Assembly: GCA_029204225.1 (NCBI GenBank)
Contig: CM055099.1
Span: 63,378,142 to 63,442,141, forward strand
Length of the DNA: 64,000 nucleotides
Reading direction: 5' to 3'
Origin: Diphasiastrum complanatum
Taxonomy: Eukaryota; Streptophyta; Lycopodiopsida; Lycopodiales; Lycopodiaceae
The notes below the pieces were generated by a model that had not been told where the DNA came from, did not search any database, and saw only the letters and a program-made list of their open reading frames with translations. Below, piece by piece: positions 21,923 through 34,000 of this stretch (positions are counted from its first letter, which is position 1; every line of letters begins with the position of its first letter). A program made the position numbers and the translations under genes.

Positions 21923-24900
21923 GTATGGCATTTCTAGAAATTCAAAAAATTGCTGTTAGTTGCATAGTAAAACTCTCCTCAGAGGTTGCATGTTGATGTC
22001 ACAATATCTACATTGGTTTTATTTCAATCCTGAAAATGATGAGAAAACCATAGATGATTTCCCTCTTATTTGATAGTATTGTTATCTTTGTTTTGTCATT
22101 GCAAGAAAATTATCAAATAAAGAGTTTGACCTGGCAAATGTGCCATTTTCACTTATAACTCAAGGGTGTTGGCTCAATTGGTTATCTTGACATCCAAAGT
22201 CTCTTTGGTCTCAAGTTCGAGCCTCCCCTTGGAAACCAAGAAGCATTTTCACTTATAGTACTGTTTGTAATATGAACCACCCACATGGTTAAAATGGAAC
22301 AGTAGGGCCTATGAGTGGGATAGAATTAGCAAACTTGTAAATGCTGCTCAATACCAAGTAAGAACAGAATCCGTCAGAAGGTGGTCATTGTTCATCAAAT
22401 ATGAGCATGTAACAGTAGCTTAAAAGGACTCCTGGATATATTTGGCAAGAGCTAAATCAGCATTAGCATCAAATGTGCAAGGTTGAAAGCTTAATAAACT
22501 TAGATCATTCCTGTTATTCAGGAGAGCTTTTCTCGGACTCGGACTCCACCTCCAGGCTTCACTCATTCTCGTCCACCGAGTCGTGCTGGTATTGCGAATG
22601 ATACAGTTGGTGATTTAGACGCTCAACTTACTCACCTACGCAATGCTACAATTGCATCATTGACTGATCTGAATGCTATCACCAGGCCCGTGTCTCGTTC
22701 AGTGACCCCAATTCCTGTGGTTTCCCAAAATATTGGCTCTACATCAGAGCATTTCATGTCGACTGCAAGGTCATCCACCCCTGAGCCTCCTATAATGAGG
22801 TCTTCTACCCCTGGAAGAATTGTCATAGGAGGAATAGATATCGGCGGAGATTTCAATAATGTGACTTCAAGTGCTGCTGAGCTTACTGCTGCATTGCAGA
22901 ACGTTAGCATATCTCATGGAGCCGTTGGCAGTACTCTTGAAGATCACGTGCCACAGGATTCAAGTGAACAGCAACAAAATCATTTAAGACAACAACAGCA
23001 GCAGCGTTTGCGTCAACAGAATCCACAATCTGCACAAACACAAGTCTATTCACAGGCAAACCAGCAACAGCAACAATATCATATCTACTCTAATATGAAT
23101 GACGTTCAGAGTAATGCCACAAAGTTCACTAACCAAAATTTAGAATCACAAGCGCAGGCCTCCAATTTGTTTTCAAATATTCATGCTGGAGCTGTTGCTC
23201 CGAACATGTATGCAGCGGTAGCTGCTGCTATGCCCTACATGACTGCCGCTAATCCGTACCTTCAAAGCCTGCATTCTGCAGCTATATATGGACCTCAGTA
23301 TGGCATGGGTGGGTACCTGTTAAATCCAACCATGATTCCTCCTATGATTGCCGGCTACCCTGCGTTGGGTGCTGGTGTAGATATACAGCAATTGCTTAAA
23401 TATCCTGGACATGCAGGACTGACTTTTCCGTCACCAGCACCAGATCCTTTGTACTATCAATACATGCAGCGTGCGGCTGAAAATCTGTATGTTGCTGCGG
23501 CCTCAACAGATTTCTCATCAATTAGGACATACATCGGAGGAGCCACAGTTGAGAACATTGATCCACACAAGGCTCAAGCAGGTACATTAGGGTACTCAAC
23601 AGAGCAGAAGTCATCACAACATCGGAGAAGTGGAGCAGGTGGGATCCCCATCACAAATAAAACGGCTCCTGTTGCTTCTGCTTACTATGGTAGCCCCCAT
23701 GGTGTGAGTTTTGTATTACCAAATTGCAACTCTCCAGTGGGAAGCCCTGTTTTATCGGGCACTCTTTCTAACATTGCTTTGAGACGGGATGACCGAGCTT
23801 TGCACCTCCCTTCTGGACCTGGCAGATCTTCAGGTGGTGTTCATGCTGGTTGGCAATCACCAAGGAGTAGTGATGGAAATGACTTGTTACGAGCTTCATC
23901 CCTGCTTGAGGAATTCAAAAATAATAAAACAAGGCGCTTTGAACTTTCTGACATCTCTGGACACGTCGTAGAGTTCAGGTTTGATATTATTTTTGTGTTT
24001 TAGTCTTGTCCTTGGTAATACTATTTCATTCACACAGATATTGCTGACCGCTCATCGTCATTGTTCATGTTTTTAGTGCTGATCAGCATGGGAGCAGGTT
24101 CATTCAGCAAAAACTAGAGACGTCAAGTCTGGAAGAAAAGTGTAGTGTCTTTGAGGAGGTTCTCCCTCGAGCTTTGTCACTCATGACTGACGTTTTTGGT
24201 AACTATGTCATACAGAAGGTAAAACTACTTATTTCAAAGTATTTTGTATGGTTTTAGGCTATCTACACCCATCATATGTTTGCTTGGGAACATGCTTATC
24301 TCTTGCTAATAGGCAATGTACTTTTTATTGAACATATAATCTGCTAGTTGGTGTACCAGTATGAGATGGCTATTGTGGTTATGCTTTGAAGAAATTAATG
24401 TCTTTTGTTCTAAGTTCTGCCTGTCAGTCATGTTATCTCTAAGACCGTTGCAATCATCAAAGTTTCTTTTTTTTGTGATATGAGTTTATGCTCTATTATA
24501 AGCTTAAATGGTGTTTTGCCCACAGTTCTTTGAGCATGGGACCCAAGAAGAACGGAAAGAACTTGCTGACCAGTTGATTGGTCATGTATTGACATTGAGT
24601 TTGCAAATGTATGGCTGCCGTGTCATACAAAAGGTACAATTACACTTTGTTTCTGGCTGTCCAGATCTTTCTTGCATAAGTGTTCTTAATTTTTCTAAGC
24701 TTAATTGCCCATAAAGTATGGATATGTTCTAAGAAGCTCCGTACGGACACTAAGCAACATCTGCTTGATATCGAGGAAGAAAGAAGTTGAATAAGTTCAT
24801 CTTTGTTCTTTGATGCCAGCCTTCATCCTGTAAGTTGTCATGCTCTTAGGCACGCTGCGCGCGCGCCCACCACCCAGGCCGCGGCCGTGCACGGGCAGAA

Positions 24901-27900
24901 ATCTAATGCCTCAACATAGAACTTACATTCTCAAGTGGGATTGAGGGCTGAGGAACATTCCCACCATACATTGTACACTGTAGTTTTGAAACAAGAAAGT
25001 TCCAACTCTAGTAGATTTGTGATTCCTTCTTTATGCATTTGACTTGTTTTTAAGAATAATCCCCACCTAATCAGATACTTAGAAATATGATGATTTCTCA
25101 ATTGTATGTCTCTAGTTCTAAGTACTTTTTCAGGTCCCAAAGGTACATTGAGCAATAAATCCTGCAATTGGGATAGATCTTCTCAAGATCCAAGGGTATC
25201 ACCTTCATGTACTTCCTAACCAATTTACATGAAATATTGGGTGAGCTATGGTCTTACCTTGGGGATCAAGTTCGTAAGCTTAAGAATCCATCCTTTTCAA
25301 TTCGAAATAGTCCACAATATCTAATAGATAGTTTGTAATGCTTTCTTTTAAAGTCCAAACTCGAAAGTTCTGTCCTCTTTTAGAAGAATAGGAGCACCCC
25401 ATGGTGACAAAAAAAAAAGTCTAATTAATTGATTAATTATCAGTACGGTTCACCACGGTTCCAGGTAAAATTTTCTGAGAACCGTACGGTTCTCGGAACC
25501 ACGGTGAACCGTACACAGTTCATTGATTCTATGGTAGGGACTGACATGCATTTATTGACAATGCTTTACACATTCATCTAATGAGAATGGAATGACAGTT
25601 TACTCATACCATATTCTATCACAGTATCACAAGTTTTCCTATGACAGAAAACTATTTAGTGCATGAACATAGGTCACAATCACTCGAAACCACTATATAT
25701 TTCACAATGCACATACATGAATCTTGGAACTCAGAACAATGTTAACTGAGTTTAAACAACTGATTGGCAATAATGCACAACACCATGCAATAGTATGTTA
25801 CGAAATTCTTTCAAAATTATGCTTAGAAATTGGCATAACTTTGATCAACAATTACTTTGGCTACAGTTAACCAATTTGCATGCTGCAAGTTTCTGCCAAG
25901 AGGCAATGGATACTACCTACCTGCCATGTTAGCACTGCAAGGACTATTCACACGTGTGAGCAATAAATGAGCAAACAACTATAGGAGGGGGTCCTTTCTA
26001 GGGAGGTGACATTAAAAAATGGGCCAAAAAGCTTCGCATGGCATCAAGCTCCGTAAAACAACAGACGACTTACTATTGTTAAGGACTCATGAAGCTATGT
26101 ATCAGATCAGCTTGGGCTGGGATTGTCATAAAAGGATTTTGGACAATTGTGTTGCCAGCCATGGTGATAACACTGTTATGGCCATTGATTAAACCTACAT
26201 ATAGACTCTGACATGTAGTCAAAACCAAACTTAAACTATTTGCAACACCATCACGTTGCATGCTACTGGACATGTTGGCATTAGAGCAATTCACTTCACA
26301 TATGAGGCAAAGTTTAGGAAAAAGCAAGTTTATTGCTGCTTTTTGGGCTTCATTTATCCTATCGACTCAAGACCACTCCATATGGTTACCTAGAGGCTAC
26401 AAAATCTTCACTTTTCACGAGATATTGGTTGTCATGACACTTTATGAGAGGGTGTTGTTAGAAAACCGACTTGCTCATACAAGTAACCCAAGACAAGATT
26501 CCTATTGTGACGAAACAATAGCCAAACACATGAGAGAGAACACAAGTGATGGAAACCCCAACTATGTCCCATTGCTTATGAGGTAGGGCACACTACATTC
26601 TTATAGACTTTGGTCTATGTCAAAAGCAAAAGCAATCTAAAAGCAATTGCCTGATTAATGTCTCTACATTTGTTAAAAGCACTAACACCTATCTATAGCA
26701 ATAACTTGTGCTCCAAATCAAGCACTAGAATCTCGAACTTGTCTAACTATGGCCCAATCATCCTAATTAATCCAGATGACAACATTAGGGGTACTAATGT
26801 GAACATTAACTCTAACAGGTGTTGGGATATTTTTGCTCCCCTTGGGGCATATCTGAGGCATGTTACTAGCAGTATAGGAAGCAAAGTTATGTGCTCTCTT
26901 CTCCACTATTTGATATTTACATAGCTGAGCTTGAGATAATCATTAGTTAGAATGGATGTCAGGGTGGTAGATTGCGTGTCATATTGATATCCATAATAGT
27001 ACTGTGTGCAGATGATATGGTCCTCGTCTCTCCTACTACACACGGGTCACAAAAACACCTTGATACACTACACTCATTTAGCAAAGATATGGGATTGGTG
27101 GTCAATGTATTCTGTCAAAAAGGAACAATTATCTCGTTATGGCCAACAAAAGCTATTGGTGGCCAGTGCATGGGGCTTGTAAGCAAGCTGCTGCTTGTTG
27201 ACAATATGAACTTTACCAATGTGTGCTATAAGAAATTTGATGTCACAAGTCCATATAAACTATCTGCTAAAAGGTACCAATAAGTCTCTGTTGCTTTTAA
27301 GGAAGTAACATCCCAGCTGAATAAATATACTAGAACAACAATCATATGCATCCCAAGGTTGCCACAAGTATAGCAAACCAGCGAAGCAATAATATCGATG
27401 AAATACAACCACACTTCCACTATGCCACACCGATAGAACAAGAATGCTAGAAGAAAATGCGTATATTATTACCGAGATCCCGGGCTATCTAGAGGAACCA
27501 TGCTTGCCAATCTTCAAATGTAACTGAACTAACTGTATTCCAAGCTAGTCATGTTGACCAAGATTCCATGTTGTAAGAAATGGATTTGGTGATACACATA
27601 AAAATCCCATGTTATCAGTAAGGACTTTGAATGGCAATTGCCAACTAGCTCAAAGGTATATTCCGAGCTAGTTGAATTTACCAAGAATGGCATATTGATG
27701 ATATGATAGGAAATGGAATCTGAGACAACGATGATGTAGAGATGAGATGCTGGACTCCTGTAAGAATCCAATCTATCCTACCATAAGCAGCTGTCTGACT
27801 CGTTATAGGATGCACATGTCCCTCATACTCATTTTGTAACTTATCACTAGGGGACTCTCTCTCATCAAGACTGGACGGTGCATGAGTATGCCTGAATTTT

Positions 27901-30900
27901 GATTTGGACTTCAAAGATGGAAAGATATGCTGCATCTGCTATTTTATATCATGGACATGACTGCATATCACAGTAAGTCTCCTCCAACCGATCAGCTGAC
28001 TGATTGAAACTCGATAGGAGACTTCAATTGCTCATAATCGGCTGAAGGATCTGCAAGTGGCATTTCACAGTATGCAAGCTAGCCATGATGTAATGTGTGG
28101 AACCATTCATAAGAGACTCCAAAGGATCAGAAAGAGGCAAATCATAAGCACCACAGATGCGACTGAGCACTGCTTGTGTCCTTTCTATTTTTTCATTTCC
28201 TCTCTCTCAACAAGCAAGCACTATGACTAAGATTGGCTACACAATGACCTCTAACAGATGAAGAAATGCAGCCAAGAAACCATAGAAACCCCAAACTTAA
28301 TGATAATTGGATTTTAGAAACTTTCTTACAGTCGGAGGTCGCATTGTGCACAATCCAGTCTGGTTTCAGGTTGGGGAATCTGCTATACTCTTTATTCATT
28401 GAGCAAACTTTGATTGGTAAGCCAGTCACTGGTACATTATGACTAATAGCCTATTATATAGGCCAGTTTAACTCATTTGTTCACTAGTTTAGCCTGAAGG
28501 GACTCCAAGTAGTAGAACTAGACTCAATCTCCTCTGGTTTGGTCATTGTTCAGAGGCTTTACAATTCTTTGTAGGAGACTCTATGGACAGCTATGCTTTG
28601 GATTATTTTGAGATCTCCATCGGAGATTTGCCTGTCAAACTAGAATCTACCCATCAATTTTGTTCTATCCGCATTTCAACTTAATGGAATTATATAATCA
28701 ATGCAGACATTCAATGAAAATAAAGGCTACTGGAAGACATTTGAGAACCCTTTTTCTTGTTTATCTACATTGTGTTATGGTCTGGCAGTCACATTTGTAG
28801 GTACCTGTAGGTTCCTTTGACATGGCTGTAAATCATCTGTCAAAATCTTTGCTGTCAAATCCACTCTTCTTGATGATGTGTGGAGACAAAAGATGCAAGG
28901 CTGACCTTTGTCAAGGATGAAACGACATTGTGGATTGAGTGTAGACATTGTGTATTCTAAAATACTAAGCGATGTAATATAGCACATCTCCAGTCAGAAA
29001 ATGCCATGAAGGAATGTAATGTGAGAGCATGGCCTCAAAAAAGACAATGAATCTCCCTTTGATCTCGTAGTAGACGAGACATTTAGCAACACAGTGCCTT
29101 CTCTCAACATCTGTTAGAGTACATATCCTACCGAGTTATTCTCTTTGGGTATGCTTGGAATTCGCCAGTCCCAAGCACTAGCTGGCCTGAAGATACCTGA
29201 AGGCTGAAAGTGGCCCATCACTAGTTATAACCATGCGACATCTTCAAGTCAAGGTATTTTAGTAGTGCAACATCCAAAAAATGAAGAGGTGTGCTTCAAC
29301 CCATGTGCTCCCTTAAAGCATTAAGTGTAATTACTTTTACCTTGACAGTCAAAGAAGATGGAGGTCCAACAAGTGGATCTCTTTGCCTAAAGAGTTTCAT
29401 GATAAGCTTAAAGCAATTGCCTTAGCTAGACCAAAGGACTTTATATTTGTTTTTCAGATATCAGATACACTCTGCAGACTCTTTTGAAAAGTGAAGAAGT
29501 TAAATAATCTCTAGCATTGCAAATTTTTCTGTCTGCATGTGTTAGTATTCATAGTCTTCACATCAGAAGTCTCATCTTATGCTCTGATAAAAAGAGAATA
29601 ATAATAATGTGAATAATAAAAAAATCAAGCAAAGCAATGGTGGGAGGCTATATTTGAAGCTTATGCATCCATTATCTAATGTGGAAAGCGACCTTTCAAT
29701 GTTGTGTGCACTTGATTCGGTTTTAAATTAGGCCATTAGATTTTACCTTCTTAGCATCAAGGTTTTAAGATGAAAGTTAAAGAGATCCATCTCAAGAGGA
29801 CTTTTTAGGCACCAACTTTTCTACTTCAGTCATCAACAAACTAACTGGAAAAGCTTCTGTAGCATCTGTATGATTGATCTTCTGAACTACCAATAGTATT
29901 CTGTAGATTGTCAGTACTTTTCTTATCCAGTGATATTTGCTCTGCTTCTATAGATTGATAGGCTTCTTTCCTCACATGCTTAATACTGAAATTCAGCTGT
30001 TACTGATTGCAATTCATATTAATTTCTGTTTGTGTTGATTTTTCATCAGTCTGTTGGCTTTTTAATTGTTGTTTTTGCTGGATGTTCCAGGCTCTTGAAG
30101 TTGTAGATGTTGAGCAGCAGACAAAGCTCGTTTCAGAGCTTGATGGACATGTCATGCGCTGTGTCCGAGATCAAAATGGAAACCACGTAATTCAGAAATG
30201 TATTGAGTGTGTACCTTCTGATAAGATACAATTCATAATTTCTGCTTTCTATGGACAAGTTCTCGTGCTTTCCACACATCCTTACGGCTGTCGTGTTATC
30301 CAGGTAGGTGATTTTCTAGGGTCCCCTTTTCCCTTTTACACAACCAGAGCTGCAAGTGAGGTTCCAAAGAAGATAACTAGAAGTGTCTTTGAACTAAGTA
30401 TTCAAGTTGGCTTCTTTTTGAAGCTTGATCCAAATTCTGTTTTTGAGTTTATTAATAATATCTTGTTCAGAGAGTCCTGGAGCACTGCACTGATGAACAA
30501 AAGCAACTTGCTGTGATGGAGGAAATTTTGAGTGCTACGTGTAGTCTGGCCCAAGACCAGTATGGAAACTATGTTGTGCAGGTATACACCTAGTCACCCT
30601 TATTGCCTTTGGAATATCAATTGGCTTCAGTAGTATTTGATTGCCCAGATCTCATCTGATTGCGCATCCTTATGAATTGGAAAGTGAAGAAGTAGCCATT
30701 TTCATGGTTAATTGCTGCATAGTTCATGCCAGTAAAATAAATGAAACTGGATAAACCTTGTACATCAAGTCAGAAATATCATAGAAGGAACTGATATCCA
30801 TGGTTTGAGAGGTTTGGCGTGGTAGCTCAAGAATTTACATTTCGGTTTCTTGTACATGCAGAGGTTTTTATGACACTTGATTTTCGTTGTTTGAACATTT

Positions 30901-30964
30901 ATCATGTCAAGCTTTGTGATAGATCTATCAATGTTCTTCCATTGCAGTGCGGGGCATTAGGGAC

Positions 30965-31022
<58 letters not shown>

Positions 31023-34000
31023 CAAAAAAAACTCTCTAAGCTGCTCAACTTCTGAAGGCCGGTGTGTGGAATGATCCTCCCAACCATAGGTACCCCCCCC
31101 TTGAGTCCACTACCTGCTATTCCTGTCAACATACACGAGGTACCCCCCCAGTGGTTGATCAGGCCACCTGGCGTACACCCTGCATGCGACCTGTCAATAG
31201 TGAGTGACTCACGGGATACCACCCCCATGCCCCGTCATTACTGATGACACCAACTGGTCACCCCGACTGCTTGCCGGCTAGCACTAACAGCTAGGGCCCC
31301 GACGGTTACGCGACCGCATCTTTGACAGCTTGTCAGACGGTCTCACCGGATCACAGAATTTCGTGATACATCGGTTCCCACTTGGAAGCGATGCCCTTCC
31401 CGGTCACTGACCCTTGCCAACTTGGCCTCAGGCCCTTTGAGTGACCGGTCATGCCGAGGTCATGTCAGAACTAGACTGAGTCATAACAATCCTTCCCTCT
31501 TCTAGCAAGTCATCGGTCCTCGATGACAAATCCTGGGTAAGACTTCTGCAAACACTGTTGCGTCTCCCAAGTAGCATCAGACAATGGATGCCCTTTCCAA
31601 GCCACTAGATACTCTCGGAGAAGACGATTCCTCAATCGTCGCTCTCTCCGATCTAGGACTCTATCTGGCCCATAATTTGTAGTGTCTTTCTCCTCCAGAG
31701 AAACTAGACCTTCTACCAGATTATCACCATCGTGCAAACATCACTTGAGTTTGCTAACATGAAACACTGGATGCACCTTGCATCCCACAGGTAGTTGTAG
31801 CTTATAAGCCACACCACTAACCTTCTTAATAATCAACCATGGTCCACGAAACCTAGGAGATATCTTGGCACACCTTCCTGTGCGTAGAACCTTCGACTGC
31901 GGAGGGACTAGTAAATATACCCAATCTCCTACCTCAAATTCCTTGTAGGTACGGTTCTCACGAGCATAACTCTCTATAGCCCTGGACAAGTTATCCCGTG
32001 CCATCTCTAGCCTCTGCTGCATCTGAGTCAAAAACTCTACGGCGCTAGGTAGCTTTTGTGGAATGCCTATTGTAGTGGCCTAAAACCATAATTGAGTTCA
32101 AATGGACTCAATCCCGTGGACGCATGTCTCTTATCATTATACGCAAACTCCAATAGTGGTAAATGCTTTACCCAGTCTGTTTGCGTACCACTTACATATG
32201 CTTTAAGCATATCCTCTAAGATCTGGTTCACTCTCTCTGTCTGGCCATCCGTCTGAGGATGCTCAGTTCTACTCATCCGCAAGTGTGTTCCCAGCTTGGC
32301 GAACACCTCAGTCCAGAAATTTCCCGTAAACTTGGGATGTCTATCAGAGACAATGGACCTAGGAAGACCATGTAACCTGACTACGTTCTGGATAAACAAC
32401 TCGGCAACTTGCGGAGCTGTGACCTTCGTGGTCGATGCGATGAAGTGAGCCATCTTAGAGAACCTATCTACCACTACCATAATGGAATTAAATCCCTTCT
32501 GCGTCTTGGGTAGACCAACAATAAAGTCCATAGAGATGCTTTCCCACCTTCCTGTAGGTATCTCTAAAAGGGTGGAGCAAGCTCAGAGGACTTACTCTCT
32601 CGGCCTTGTTCACTTGACAAGCCATGCAACGCTGGACGTACTCCCTGCTATTGACAATGCTAAGCCATACTCAACAGGTTTGGCCGCATCCAGCTTATAA
32701 AAACCATAATTATTGTCCTGATACCCCATCGCAAGCACTTTGCAGTCATGATCCATATCTTTCATCAAGCAACCATCTTTGACAAATCAACCTTCCTATG
32801 TTGATTTGCCATAACACCAACAGAAAGTGGGCTTTTCTTTAGCCCGAGCACGTAAAGTACATTAGTAATGTTCTTTACCTTTCCATTTGAAAATTATACT
32901 AGTACATTGCCCACTCCTTGAATCTGGCATTTCTGTCCATTGGCTTGTGTGACATTTTCTCCATCATCAATCGTGAAAATCTTTCAAATCATTCTTTTTC
33001 GGTCATGTGCCTAGTAGCACCTGAGTCAATGAACCATCTTGCACCATCATCAATTTTTGAAGCCAATGCTGAAGCGAACACATTGATGTCATCCTCCTCC
33101 GCATCTTCTTCGGCTAAGTTTCCTTGTTGTTTCACTTTTCCTTGCTTGATATTAGCTTTCTTCTTATAGCCCAATGGCCTTGCTTATGGCAATAGAAGAA
33201 TTTGCCTATCTGCTTCTTCTGCTTTGTAGAAGACTCTCCCTTGTCCTCATTGTCCTTGCCCTTCCTAGGAATCTCCTTCTATTGTTTTTGCTTGCCTTTG
33301 GCCAACAATAGCTAATCTTCTTATGTGGCTTGCCACGATTTTACCACCTCACGCCTCTGTTCCTCCTGTAATAAGATCCCATGACGATCTTCAAAGGTTG
33401 GTAATCCCTCCGTAGACGCATTCACACACATGAACAATTGTAATCCTTTAGTTATGCCACTCATGGCCTTATGGACTAGCTCCACGTCCATAATGGGTTC
33501 ATCAATTGCAGTTAGTTGGGCTTGCAAATCCTTGATTCTGGTGAAAAATAATCTTACAAAAGACAACATAAATATAGTGATGTTGAGTGATAAAAGTGAC
33601 GACATCCTTCCCCATGTCAATCAAAGGCTGATAGCAAGGTAATTTTCCAATGTCCTTCAACAAATTGTTGAGGCAATGGGCAATGCATGGGCTGAAAGAA
33701 ATATGCGGATAACGAGCTTCAATAATAGCTCCTGTTGCCCTGTTAGCATTCTCCCCATCAGCAATAAACTTTACCACATCTGCTGCCCCGATACGGTCAA
33801 TGACCTCACTCCACATATTTGCCAACCTCTCTGCACTCTTCCCAATCTCCGAGTTGTCTATGGACGTCACAAAACATGATCTCCCTCACGAGTATGCAAC
33901 AATGCCCTGAATAGATCGGGCTCTAGTGTCACTCCATCCATCAGCAATGAGTGTCACGCCATGCTGTTGATACCCTTCCCTAACAGGACCTAATGCTGCA

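Noticed and set aside
22170-22230. Possible functional tRNA gene in intron 1
   Set aside because: Boxes A and B are present, but no acceptor stem or cloverleaf can be drawn. It is a SINE relic.
30902-31228. Open frame containing a long Ser-Leu repeat
   Set aside because: It is translation of the (GA)n microsatellite plus LTR sequence.
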